In this document: piece by piece, positions 17,214-25,732 of the stretch
Layout of the letters: the number at the start of each line of letters is the position of its first letter
How positions within the stretch are numbered: position 1 is the first letter of the stretch
Assembly: GCA_947471365.1 (NCBI GenBank)
Contig: CANIWQ010000002.1
Coordinates: 1 to 64,000 of the forward strand
Source of the DNA: Gemmatimonadota bacterium
GTDB taxonomy: Bacteria; Gemmatimonadota; Gemmatimonadetes; Gemmatimonadales; Gemmatimonadaceae
Direction of reading: 5' to 3'
DNA length: 64,000 nucleotides
Notes under the pieces: model-generated
The model's database searches: none
What the model was told of the DNA's origin: nothing
What the model saw: only the letters and a program-made list of their open reading frames with translations
Translations under genes and position numbers: made by a program

Positions 17214-18692
17214 CTACTGTTCGCCGAGCGGTGTCGCGCGCGTAGTGTAGGCGACGGTCTCGTAGGCGAGGCCGGTGTAGTGCCGAAGACCGATGGCGCC
17301 GGCGCCGTGGAGTTGTAACCACGCCGGGAGGTCGGTGAGGTCACCGGCCCGATGATAGGCGGCAATCGCGACGAACGGCGTGTGCCGGAGCGTCTCACGC
17401 GAGCCCGCGAGCGAGGCGGCTTCTTGGCCTTCGACATCGATTTTGATCATCTGCGCGACGGCAGAGAGGCAATCGTCCACGCGTACGACGGGCACCTCGA
17501 CGGACACGCCATCATCGGCCGAGCCAAGTGCACCGGACATGCCATCGGCCTTCGCAAACCAGGTGGAGCCCGGCGCTGCGCCTGCGGCCGCTCGTATGAC
17601 AGTCGCACGCGCGCCAGACAAACTCGCGGCGGCCTTGGTAGCGAGCGCCTCATCCGGCTCAATGACCACCACTTCCCCGTCGGGGACGTGGCGCAGGAAG
17701 GCGCGCGCGGTGTCACCGTCAAAGCCGCCGCAGTCCACGAGCGATCGAATAAGCGCGGCATCAAAGTAGTCGGGGTCGAACCATTGCTCGTGCGAGGACT
17801 TGATGGCCCACAGCTCGCGATCGTTGAGTGTCCGCCGAAAATGGAGCACGCCTTCGAGTACGCGGAGCGATGCGTCGCCGTCGAGGGCGCCCATCAGCGC
17901 GAGATACTGCCCTGGGCGCGCCATCGCATCGTCTTGCCATGCCAGCTCTGGCTCTGCTGCTACGCGCGCGGCGAGATGCAGAGTGGAGAGCCCATAGGCG
18001 TTGCTGCGCCCAGCGGCGCTCCAGGCCGCGAACATTCGGTCGGCGGCGCCGGCGGCGAGCACGACGGGGCCGTCCGGCGCGTCGTCTGGCGTGTGTACGG
18101 GGAGTCCATCGTCGTTGGTACCGCGAGCGGCGGGATTAGAGTCCACCCAAAAGAGTGTACGGATTCCGGCAGCGGCGGCACGCGCACGCGAGATACGCCC
18201 CACCATGCCGCGACCATAAATACCGATGCCACCAGCGCGGCGTGCTTCGTCACGTAGCCGTGCGGCGACGCCATCCGCCTGCCATTCCGCTGCGTTGAAG
18301 AATCGCCAGAACTCCGACAGCAACGCGCGATGCTGTGGGTTGTCGGCATCGGGGAGTCCCGCGCGCCACGCGGGAGCCCATTCGTTGCTCGGCTGGCCCA
18401 TGGGAATCAAACTCCACCGCAACGCTGGGACCGTGGCATCAGCGGCGAGTCGGTCGCTGAGCAAGAGCCGCACGGAATGGCTCGTGGCGGCGTACCGCCA
18501 TTCGTCGAGCGGTTGCACGTCCGCGAAGTCGCGTAATGCATGAAGGGCTGGTATCGCGGCAGCGACCGCATAGACCGCTACGTGCGCGCCACTTTGCTGC
18601 CAGCCGCGCAGGCGATCGGCCATCGCCATCACCCGAGCGGCCGACGACTCGAGTGACACGATGACGACAACTTCGAACCGCGCGTCAGTCAC
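17214..18692 (-). CDS. FkbM-family SAM methyltransferase with extra N-terminal Rossmann-like region
   Basis: 492 residues. The C-terminal 230 carry the FkbM fold: VDCGGFDGDTARAFL (SAM-binding loop), EVVVIEPDEAL (acidic end of strand 2) and MIKIDVEGQEAASLAG, the FkbM signature. The N-terminal half contains GIGIYGRGMVGR, a second nucleotide-binding-like loop, which makes the protein about twice the core length. FkbM enzymes O-methylate sugars or polyketides; here it probably caps a sugar of the surface polysaccharide. It overlaps the Fe-alcohol dehydrogenase gene by 8 bases and is the last gene of the operon. Confidence 0.82.
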   Translation of the reverse strand: MTDARFEVVVIVSLESSAARVMAMADRLRGWQQSGAHVAVYAVAAAIPALHALRDFADVQPLDEWRYAATSHSVRLLLSDRLAADATVPALRWSLIPMGQPSNEWAPAWRAGLPDADNPQHRALLSEFWRFFNAAEWQADGVAARLRDEARRAGGIGIYGRGMVGRISRARAAAAGIRTLFWVDSNPAARGTNDDGLPVHTPDDAPDGPVVLAAGAADRMFAAWSAAGRSNAYGLSTLHLAARVAAEPELAWQDDAMARPGQYLALMGALDGDASLRVLEGVLHFRRTLNDRELWAIKSSHEQWFDPDYFDAALIRSLVDCGGFDGDTARAFLRHVPDGEVVVIEPDEALATKAAASLSGARATVIRAAAGAAPGSTWFAKADGMSGALGSADDGVSVEVPVVRVDDCLSAVAQMIKIDVEGQEAASLAGSRETLRHTPFVAIAAYHRAGDLTDLPAWLQLHGAGAIGLRHYTGLAYETVAYTTRATPLGEQ

Positions 18693-19950
18693 GACTCACG
18701 CCTTCGAGACAACGCGCCATCTCCTCTGCATCCGCCTCGGTAATGGGGCTCGGTGATTCCTTGGTGCACCAGACCGCATCGTCGGCCACGCGTCGCACCA
18801 CTGACGCACGCGCCTCGGCGATACGCGGCGATGTGGCGAGCGCGGCCACACTCTTTGTAATGAGTGCGAGACTGCCCGCGCGCGCGAGCAACTGTTCCCA
18901 CATGGCGAGCGCGTCAGACATCGACGTGCAACCAAACGCCTGCGCCAGTTCTTGTTGAAGGCGCGCGCCCTGTGCAGAACGTGCGGTCTGCGCGAACCCA
19001 CGGCGCGCAAAGATCCAGAGGGTTTGCGCGTGCGTGAGTCCGTCGCACCACTCCAGTGCAGCGCCGCCGGCCTCGTGTACGTGTCCGGTGCGCGCATTGG
19101 AAATGGCAACGCCTGCCATACACGCGGCCACTTGTAGGTGAGCGATATCGTTCATCGACAGTTGCTCGCCGGTCAACAAGATGCGCACCACACGGGATAG
19201 CGTGCGAATGCTCTCAAGGCAGAGACTGCGCGTGATGTCGCTGGCTTCGCCCTGGCACAGATACGATTCACAGCAGTGTACGAACGCGTCGAACGCCGGC
19301 TCCGCAAAGACGCGCGGTGGCGCGCCCGCGAGCATCTGTGGGTCGAGGAGCGCCACGTCGGCCACCAGTGCCCAACTTTTTCCGTGCGATTTCTTCCAGC
19401 GCGCGCCAGATTTGTCATAACACACCACATAGCGGCTCGTTTCGGCGCCGCTCCCTGCGGTGGACGGTACCGCGACGAACAGAGGTTTTGTGATACCGGC
19501 TCGCGTGAGCTGCCCGCGACGCGCGCCCATGCCAACGCCGTCGTAGCCGCCATCAAACAGCCACTCGCCAAGCAACGCCTTCGCGCTGTCGAGCGCACTC
19601 CCGCCGCCAAAGGCAACGACCCAGCCAATAGAAGACCAGTCCAACTGCGCGGTGTGTTCACTCACCCACGCCGTTTCAGGCATTTCGCGATTGGTGAGCC
19701 AAAGAGCGCGTGCGCCGAGTGCGGTGCGCAAAGCGACGACCGGTGCTTTGTGCTCGAGGGCCGGGTCACACACAACGAGGCAGCGGGAGCTGGTGTGCTC
19801 CGCCATCTGCGTGAGCCATGAGGCGGCGCAATGGTCGCCCCAGATGAGTCGCGTCGGCGCGGTGAATCCACCGCGCGCACGCTGACCAAAGAACAGCTCT
19901 TGATCGGACTGCGCGGCAATCTGTGCGTCGTTTCCGTGCGATGTGCTCAT
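18685..19950 (-). CDS. Iron-containing alcohol dehydrogenase-like oxidoreductase
   Basis: 421 residues. The NAD(P)-binding loop FGGGSALDSAKAL and the PSTAGSGAETS motif are typical of Fe-ADH proteins. Metal ligands appear in FDAFVHCCES (Asp, His), GHVHEAGG (His) and THAQTLW (His). ATG 19950 begins MSTSHGNDAQ and overlaps the preceding epimerase stop by 4 bases (ATGA). It is embedded in the polysaccharide operon, so it probably reduces or oxidises an aldehyde or keto intermediate of a cell-surface sugar or side group rather than serving fermentation. The substrate is unknown. Confidence 0.82.
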   Translation of the reverse strand: MSTSHGNDAQIAAQSDQELFFGQRARGGFTAPTRLIWGDHCAASWLTQMAEHTSSRCLVVCDPALEHKAPVVALRTALGARALWLTNREMPETAWVSEHTAQLDWSSIGWVVAFGGGSALDSAKALLGEWLFDGGYDGVGMGARRGQLTRAGITKPLFVAVPSTAGSGAETSRYVVCYDKSGARWKKSHGKSWALVADVALLDPQMLAGAPPRVFAEPAFDAFVHCCESYLCQGEASDITRSLCLESIRTLSRVVRILLTGEQLSMNDIAHLQVAACMAGVAISNARTGHVHEAGGAALEWCDGLTHAQTLWIFARRGFAQTARSAQGARLQQELAQAFGCTSMSDALAMWEQLLARAGSLALITKSVAALATSPRIAEARASVVRRVADDAVWCTKESPSPITEADAEEMARCLEGVSRD

Positions 19951-21014
19951 GTGTCCTCGCGGTGCCAGCGCCACATCCGACGGATTCCGTCGTCGAACGA
20001 CGTCCAGGCATCGAGTCCCAACTCCGTGCGCGCCAACGCAATCGACGGCACGTAATGTGAGGCGTGGCCGTGACTCGTGGCCGGTGCGGATCCTGCGAAT
20101 TCCAGCGAGACTGGTGGCGTGGCGAGTGCAGCCACGCGCGACGCGGCGGTGCGCAGATCGTACGACTCTTCGGATCCCACGTTGTATGCGGCGCCGTTTT
20201 TTCCGTGCGTGAGCAACACCCAGCACCAAGCGGCGAGGTCGGCGGCGTAGAGCCACGAGCGCACGGCGGTGCCATCGCTGAGCAACGTGATGGGGCGCCC
20301 GGCAAGCGCGTCGCCCATGAAGTTGCCGAGGGCAAACTGGCCGTCGAGTGGTAACCGCGGACCGAAGAGCGCGAAGACGCGCGCACACACGCCGTGCACG
20401 CCGCGCGTGCAGGCGAGTTGTACGCGCTGCTCCGCGCGCCACTTGGCCGTGCCAAACCGTTCGGCGCCTTCCACGGCGTGTGCGCGACCCGCGAACGATT
20501 CCGGAATTCCCGTGGGTGGCACCGGTGGCGTGCCATAGATGGATCCGCTGCTCAACTGCAACAGACGCGTGCCCTTCGTGGACTCCGCTTCTTCGCACAT
20601 GCGTTCGGTGCCGTGCTCAATCAAGTCCACCACTTCGTCGGGCTGTTCGGCGTTCATGCGCGGCGTGGCCGCTGACGCCGAATGCACGATATGCGTAAAC
20701 GCGCGGGTCGGTGGATCGGCCATGCGCACATCGCCCACATGAATGCGGAGCGCCGCATCGGTCATCAGGTGCGGAAAGCGCGCGGCAAAGGTATCGCGAT
20801 CGCGCACGAGCGCGGTGACGTGCACACCGAGTTGCTTCGCGCGATTTGCCGCGAGGAGCGATTCGAGGAGCCAACTCCCCACAAAGCCGCTGGCGCCGGT
20901 GATAAAGACGCGTGCGTCGCGTAGGTCGTCCCACGCGGGAGCCGCGCGCTGCACCACGGCATCTAGGTCGGCGGCGGGCAACCGGGTCACGGGTCTGTCC
21001 TGGGGGGGGATCAT
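19947..21014 (-). CDS. NAD-dependent sugar epimerase/dehydratase-like protein with altered active-site Tyr
   Basis: 355 residues, extended SDR fold. It has FITGASGFVGSWLLE (NAD loop), HSASAATPRM, LQLSSGSIYG and the substrate-binding tail RSWLYAADLAAWCW. The canonical YxxxK reads FGTAK (ERFGTAKWRAEQ), so the catalytic Tyr is Phe while Lys is kept; this may mean a changed mechanism or loss of oxidoreductase chemistry. ATG 21014 is chosen; GTG 21053 right after the flippase stop is an alternative. It lies within the polysaccharide operon, between the flippase and the Fe-ADH. The sugar is unknown. Confidence 0.75.
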   Translation of the reverse strand: MIPPQDRPVTRLPAADLDAVVQRAAPAWDDLRDARVFITGASGFVGSWLLESLLAANRAKQLGVHVTALVRDRDTFAARFPHLMTDAALRIHVGDVRMADPPTRAFTHIVHSASAATPRMNAEQPDEVVDLIEHGTERMCEEAESTKGTRLLQLSSGSIYGTPPVPPTGIPESFAGRAHAVEGAERFGTAKWRAEQRVQLACTRGVHGVCARVFALFGPRLPLDGQFALGNFMGDALAGRPITLLSDGTAVRSWLYAADLAAWCWVLLTHGKNGAAYNVGSEESYDLRTAASRVAALATPPVSLEFAGSAPATSHGHASHYVPSIALARTELGLDAWTSFDDGIRRMWRWHREDT

Positions 21015-21056
21015 GCCGAAAGCTAGCGTTCCCGCGCGAGGGGCACAGGGCACCGG

Positions 21057-22322
21057 TCAAGCGGCCAGTCGCGCGCGCCGTAGCGCGGCAAAGCGGACGG
21101 CTACCGCGAGGGTGGTCGCGAGTCCGGCGGCAGCGTATCCCATCGCTGCTCCCGCTCGCCCCGCGGCGACTCCTCCCGCAATCCCGCCAGCGGCCATCAC
21201 CGCACACGCGATAACAGCTGGCCTGCCAAACGACTCGGTGGCAAAGGCCCGCGCCCAGGCGAGCATCGCTTGCAGTGCGACTAGCGCAAAGTTGCCCGTG
21301 AGCAGCGCGCTCAGTGACCAGAGCGAAAATACAGGAACCTTTGCATCGGGCAGCACCATCGGGATCGCGCTCGCTAACGCGAGTACGCCGACGGCGCCGG
21401 CAATGAAGACGAGCGTTGCCTGTACAAATGCCTCGCGCGCCGCGCGATCGAAGCCACTCACGTCACCGGCCGCTACACGTGCGCCGAAGCTGGCGTAGCG
21501 CCCGTGTAACCAAACGATGCCCAGCACTGGCGGTGCGAGGGCAAGGGCCATATGCAGGCCGAGGTCGCTCCCTTCTACCGCGCCACGGGCGGCGAGGACT
21601 GCGGGCGTGAGTGCCTGTGGTGCGAGAGTCAGCGCGATCCAGACGCGCGCGGAACGTCCTTGCTCTTGGCGGTAACGGCTAGCTCGCGCTGCGGACGGTG
21701 ACTGTTCGCCTGCGAGGTAGCCGCGCTGAAGGAAAACGAATGTGCCAACCACCAAAAGCTGGGCGAGTGATCCGGCAGCCGCGGCCAAGAGCGGTCGTCC
21801 GGTTGAGAGGCCGAGCGCCAGCGCACACAACAGCGCGAGTGCCTGTACGGCGCGCATCTGTTGTACATGTACCGTGTAGCCGGTGCCTTCCAATGTGCAG
21901 AGGCGCGGCGACAGCCAGATATACAGCGCGGTGCTCCCGACCACCACGAGCCATGGGAGCAAGAACTCCACATGTTCCTGTTGCGCGCGTCCGCCGAGGA
22001 GGAGCACGCCGCCCAGTACGGCAAGCGCGGCGAACCAGAGGGCCGCGTGCGCAAACCAGCGGTTCGCCATGGAACGCACCATACCGATGTCGGCGCCGGC
22101 GTGTGCGGCGAGCTGCACCACGAGTGTGCCGAGTCCGGTTTCGAACATTGGCCCCACCGCCACGAGGTTCACGGCCACGAGATAGAATCCACGCGCCGCT
22201 GGAGAGAGTCGTGTGAGGGTGAGCCAGAGCGTGAGCGGAGCGCCGGCGAGGGCAAGCAGGCGGGCGAGCGCGAGCCAGCGAACGGCAGGGTCGGCGAAGA
22301 GTTGGCCTACGAGGCGTTTCAT
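21057..22322 (-). CDS. Polysaccharide flippase-like membrane protein (MATE/Wzx-like)
   Basis: A 421-residue, very hydrophobic protein with about 12-14 predicted helices and the layout of O-antigen/lipid-linked oligosaccharide flippases. It starts MKRLVGQLFADPAVRWLALA, with ARLLALAGAPLTLWLTLTRL as helix 1 and conserved loops such as SPAARGFYLVAVNLVAVGP. The start overlaps the preceding epimerase by ATGA at 22319-22322. The likely role is moving the lipid-linked repeat unit across the inner membrane. Similarity is by topology and context only, because flippases diverge strongly. Confidence 0.7.
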   Translation of the reverse strand: MKRLVGQLFADPAVRWLALARLLALAGAPLTLWLTLTRLSPAARGFYLVAVNLVAVGPMFETGLGTLVVQLAAHAGADIGMVRSMANRWFAHAALWFAALAVLGGVLLLGGRAQQEHVEFLLPWLVVVGSTALYIWLSPRLCTLEGTGYTVHVQQMRAVQALALLCALALGLSTGRPLLAAAAGSLAQLLVVGTFVFLQRGYLAGEQSPSAARASRYRQEQGRSARVWIALTLAPQALTPAVLAARGAVEGSDLGLHMALALAPPVLGIVWLHGRYASFGARVAAGDVSGFDRAAREAFVQATLVFIAGAVGVLALASAIPMVLPDAKVPVFSLWSLSALLTGNFALVALQAMLAWARAFATESFGRPAVIACAVMAAGGIAGGVAAGRAGAAMGYAAAGLATTLAVAVRFAALRRARLAA

Positions 22323-23191
22323 GCGCCGGCTGTGCGGGGGCGAGCGAATGCGTCCGGCGTGAGTTCCGGCACGACACGCATCATCTCGTTGTCCTTGTAT
22401 GGCAGTGCGCCGATGAGCAAACGACCAGTGGCGTGCCATTCGCGCCAGCACTCGCGAGCGAAATCGGCGACCGAACGTGTGACGCCGGACGCAATATTAA
22501 CTTCCTCGATGCCGCCGTCCTTCCGCTCCTGGATGCGCTCCGCCAGCATGACCAGCATCTCGGCCGCCTGATCAACACGAACGAAATCGCGGAGTTGCTC
22601 GCCGGGCGACATCGGAAAGTCCTTTCCGGCCGCCGCCGCCGCGCGAAGCGCCGGCCACAGGCGCGATTCGGCCTCACCGTCGCCATAGACCTGAAACAAC
22701 CGAGCGATGACGCCCATGCTCCCGGTTTCGCGAACGAACTCACGGACCGCCAGACTCGCCATGGCTTTGGATGTCGGATACGATCCCGCAGGCCGCAGTG
22801 GCGCGCTGGCTGGAATGCGATCGAAATCATTGGCCGAGTGGCCGTACTCGAAGCACGAACCGGCCACAAGAAAACGGCGCACCCCATGCTCGTGCGCCGC
22901 GCGCAGACAGCGAAGACTGTCTGCGACGTTGCCCTGAATGCAGCGCTCCAGCGAGTCGTAGGGCGTGTTGGGGCTGTGCGCGGCGAGGTGCACCAGCACC
23001 TCGTGCCCCGTCATGGCGTCACCTGGCACCGTGGCGAGTTCGCCTGTCACCCAGCGCGGTTCGTCTATGAACGCGATGCGCGGGACGCTCGTCGCGCGCC
23101 GCAGCACCGTTACCTCGTGGCCGCGCCCCATTGCCGCTGCCACAAAATGGCTACCCACAAAGCCGGTGCCGCCTGTGACGAAGAGTTTCAT
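22319..23191 (-). CDS. NAD-dependent nucleotide-sugar epimerase/reductase
   Basis: 290 residues. It has an N-terminal MKLFVTGGTGFVGSHFV NAD loop, HLAAHSPNTPYD, VAGSCFEYG and an intact YPTSK (YxxxK) motif. The region after RLFQVYGDGEAESRLWP matches extended SDRs acting on nucleotide sugars. It is flanked by the RmlC-like epimerase (ATGA overlap) and the flippase, so it probably does the final reduction or epimerisation of one operon sugar, e.g. the 4-keto reduction after the RmlC-like step. The exact product is unknown. Confidence 0.8.
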   Translation of the reverse strand: MKLFVTGGTGFVGSHFVAAAMGRGHEVTVLRRATSVPRIAFIDEPRWVTGELATVPGDAMTGHEVLVHLAAHSPNTPYDSLERCIQGNVADSLRCLRAAHEHGVRRFLVAGSCFEYGHSANDFDRIPASAPLRPAGSYPTSKAMASLAVREFVRETGSMGVIARLFQVYGDGEAESRLWPALRAAAAAGKDFPMSPGEQLRDFVRVDQAAEMLVMLAERIQERKDGGIEEVNIASGVTRSVADFARECWREWHATGRLLIGALPYKDNEMMRVVPELTPDAFARPRTAGA

Positions 23192-23742
23192 ACGGTGCGC
23201 GTGTCCGCCGGTAGAATGGGACGGAACGTCGCGATGGGCGGAAGGGCCTCGTCTCGGCTCGAGATCACGGGTGCCTGCACCGGCCAATCAAATGCAATAC
23301 TACGCCAATGCACGCCGGCATCAAGCGCCGGCACGTGAACATGCGAGGTGAGATAGCCAATCATGGAATGCTCAGATTGACTGAGAAAGCCGTGAGCGAC
23401 GCCGCGCGGGATGAAGATTCCCACGGGGACATCGGCCGTCAGGTTAAGTGACGCAACCTGACCGAATGTCGGTCCTTCTCGAAGGTCCACCAACACATCA
23501 AGCACGGAACCATGCATGCAGAACACAAACTTATCGAGTAAGGCAGTCCCGAGTTGCAGATGCATGCCTCTCACCACATCACGTCCTGACGTGGTATAAA
23601 AGAACTCCGCACAGGCAAACTGCTCAAACCGGTGATTGCCTTGCCTCGAAAACGGCTTAGAAAAGACGCCTCGCGGATCGGAGGTCCGATACGTCTGCAC
23701 CGCATAGCAGCCGTGGAGAAGTTCCTCGTTGATCTCCATCAT
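23188..23742 (-). CDS. RmlC-like (dTDP-4-dehydrorhamnose 3,5-epimerase family) cupin
   Basis: 184 residues of the RmlC/AscE cupin family. RGVFSKPF near the N-terminus, SGRDVVRGMHLQ (active His), FCMHGSVLDVLVDLREG, FIPRGVAHGF and the late GVHWRSIAFDWPV all fit. With no dTDP-glucose genes in the window and a full RfbF-G-H set upstream, it may act on a CDP-4-keto-6-deoxy or 3,6-dideoxy sugar, as AscE does for ascarylose. It overlaps the neighbouring reductase by 4 bases. Confidence 0.8.
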   Translation of the reverse strand: MMEINEELLHGCYAVQTYRTSDPRGVFSKPFSRQGNHRFEQFACAEFFYTTSGRDVVRGMHLQLGTALLDKFVFCMHGSVLDVLVDLREGPTFGQVASLNLTADVPVGIFIPRGVAHGFLSQSEHSMIGYLTSHVHVPALDAGVHWRSIAFDWPVQAPVISSRDEALPPIATFRPILPADTRTV

Positions 23743-24677
23743 TCAAAATTGATCCGTTCGAGTTCGAACACGTGCGGCACATGCCGCACGTGCGTCCAGA
23801 TCGTACCCACATACTCGCCAACGATTCCGATGAAGAACAGCTGCACCGATGTCAACAGAAAGAAGCCGATAAGAATCGGCGCCACGCCCAGCGAGAACGA
23901 ATTCCAGAAGAGCAGTTTGGCCGCGAAGTATCCCAATGCTACGAGCACCGAGACGACCGACATCGCAAACCCCAGCATGGTGGCGATGCGCAGCGGAACG
24001 CGAGAATGGCTCGTGATACCCAGAAACGCCTGATCGTAGAGAGAGTAGAAGTTCTGCGACGTGATGCCGCGACGCCTTCGGGGTTGATGAAATGGCACGA
24101 GGACGGCAGGATAGCCAATCTCCGCGAGCAATCCGCGGAAGAACGGATAGGGATCATCGATGGCACGCATCGCCTCAACCACCGTGCGGTCGAACATGCC
24201 GAATCCTGTGGCCTGCGCCACGACGGGTGCATTCGACATTCGACCGAGGGTGCGGTAATACAATCCGCGAAGGCCATAGAACATCGACCGCTCCGCCGAC
24301 GACGTTTTGACCCCGAGGACGATCTTGGCTCCTGACTCCCAATGTTGAATGAACTCATCGATGAGTTCAGGAGGATCCTGAAAGTCGCACGCCAGCCCGA
24401 TCACCGCCGCACCGCGCGCCTGTAGCACCACGTGAATCCCTGAGCGCGCACCGCCAAAATTCCGTGCGTTGAAAATCGCTTTGACATTCGGGTCTTCCGC
24501 GCACATCTCCCGCAGCACGCGGCGCGTCGCATCCTTGGAGTTGTTATCAATGAAGATGTGCTCATACCGATACTGCGGATGACGCGCCATGACGGCTCGC
24601 ACCGCTTCGTATAACGGCCGCACATTTTCCTCCTCGTTGTAGCACGAGGTGACGACGGACAGCAGTTTCTGTGTCAT
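23739..24677 (-). CDS. GtrB/DPM1-like family 2 glycosyltransferase with C-terminal membrane helices
   Basis: 312 residues. The N-terminal GT2 domain shows VVTSCYNEEENVRPLYEAV, IDNNSKDATRRVL and the DxD-type LACDFQDPPELI motif, characteristic of polyprenyl-phosphate glycosyltransferases (GtrB, DPM1). Two C-terminal helices (AMSVVSVLVALGYF; LIGFFLLTSVQLFFIGIVGEY) anchor it. Such enzymes load a sugar on undecaprenyl phosphate for use by GT-C membrane transferases, several of which lie in this operon. The start ATG 24677 fits MTQKLLSVVTSCYNEE. Confidence 0.85.
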   Translation of the reverse strand: MTQKLLSVVTSCYNEEENVRPLYEAVRAVMARHPQYRYEHIFIDNNSKDATRRVLREMCAEDPNVKAIFNARNFGGARSGIHVVLQARGAAVIGLACDFQDPPELIDEFIQHWESGAKIVLGVKTSSAERSMFYGLRGLYYRTLGRMSNAPVVAQATGFGMFDRTVVEAMRAIDDPYPFFRGLLAEIGYPAVLVPFHQPRRRRGITSQNFYSLYDQAFLGITSHSRVPLRIATMLGFAMSVVSVLVALGYFAAKLLFWNSFSLGVAPILIGFFLLTSVQLFFIGIVGEYVGTIWTHVRHVPHVFELERINFE

Positions 24678-24715
24678 GGGAAACACGGATGAGAGGAAAG
24701 GCGGCGTGGCATACC

Positions 24716-25732
24716 TTAGGTGCCCTGCGCCAAGCCGTTGAGGCGCTGCAGTTGATCCCGCATCCAAAACGAGAGCCGAACAAGCAGTCGACTCCGACCG
24801 AGCAGGCGGGCCATCGGCAGCGCGAGCGGGATATACCCAATGCGGGTTCGCAGCAACTCGACGATCGCCGCCCACTGTGGATCGGCGCCAAGCACACCTT
24901 GATACCGCATCACGCGGGCCCAGGGGTATTCGTGCCGCAAGAGCTGCACAAGACCTCGAGCGCAGGCAGGACGTCGATCCCCAAAACACGCATCCGCCAG
25001 CATCGTGTACCCCTGCAAGTCCAGCAAGACACGCCGTGCCAAGCCATGCTCGCGAAAATGATCGTTGCCGAGGCGACAGTGCACGAGCGCATGGTTGAAA
25101 TACGTCAGCACCGCCCCGTCGGCACAGGCGCCGAGCAGTTTTTGCGAATGCACATACGCCGTGCCGATGAACGTGTCGTTGGTTGGAACGGCGTCCCACG
25201 CCTGCTTGCGAAATGCGGTCGACGAGAGATAACTGAATGCGGCAGCAAGCGAGCGCGCGTCGTTCAGATATTTTTCGAGCGATCCTGTTTGTGCAAACTC
25301 ATAGCGCAGATAATCGGCGCCCTTCGCATCTAAAAACCGATCTTCACGAATCGGCGTGAGCTCTTTGGTACACAAGAGACGATTGAACAGCACAATCGTC
25401 GGCTGCTGCTGGTCAATATGCGCCATTAACTGCCGCACCGCCCCGTCAGCAATCGGATCGTCACTGCCGAGGATCCAGCAGTACTCCCCCGTCGCAATCT
25501 CCACGCACTTCAGATAATTGCGGTCCGCCCCTTGGTTTTCGTCCCAGCGAAAATAGCGAACGTTACCGAGCCGTTTTCCAAGTTGGGCCACCAGCTCGGC
25601 GGTGTTGTCCGTCGACGCATTGTCCGCAACGGTGATCTCGAGGTCATCGCGCCACTGCGCCGCGATGCTCTCAAACGTCGCCGGGAGGTACTCGGCGCGA
25701 TTATACGTCGGAATGCAAATCGACAGTTTCAC
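24716..25732 (-). CDS. RfbV-like family 2 glycosyltransferase (probable dideoxyhexosyl transferase)
   Basis: 338 residues. MKLSICIPTYNRAEYLPATF, VADNASTDNTAEL and CWILGSDDPI match the GT2 group of abequosyl/tyvelosyl-type transferases (RfbV) of Salmonella O-antigen clusters. It directly follows the CDP-paratose/tyvelose genes and overlaps RfbE by 4 bases, so it is the best candidate to transfer the 3,6-dideoxyhexose (tyvelose or paratose). It has no membrane helix and is probably peripheral at the inner membrane. Confidence 0.78.
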   Translation of the reverse strand: MKLSICIPTYNRAEYLPATFESIAAQWRDDLEITVADNASTDNTAELVAQLGKRLGNVRYFRWDENQGADRNYLKCVEIATGEYCWILGSDDPIADGAVRQLMAHIDQQQPTIVLFNRLLCTKELTPIREDRFLDAKGADYLRYEFAQTGSLEKYLNDARSLAAAFSYLSSTAFRKQAWDAVPTNDTFIGTAYVHSQKLLGACADGAVLTYFNHALVHCRLGNDHFREHGLARRVLLDLQGYTMLADACFGDRRPACARGLVQLLRHEYPWARVMRYQGVLGADPQWAAIVELLRTRIGYIPLALPMARLLGRSRLLVRLSFWMRDQLQRLNGLAQGT

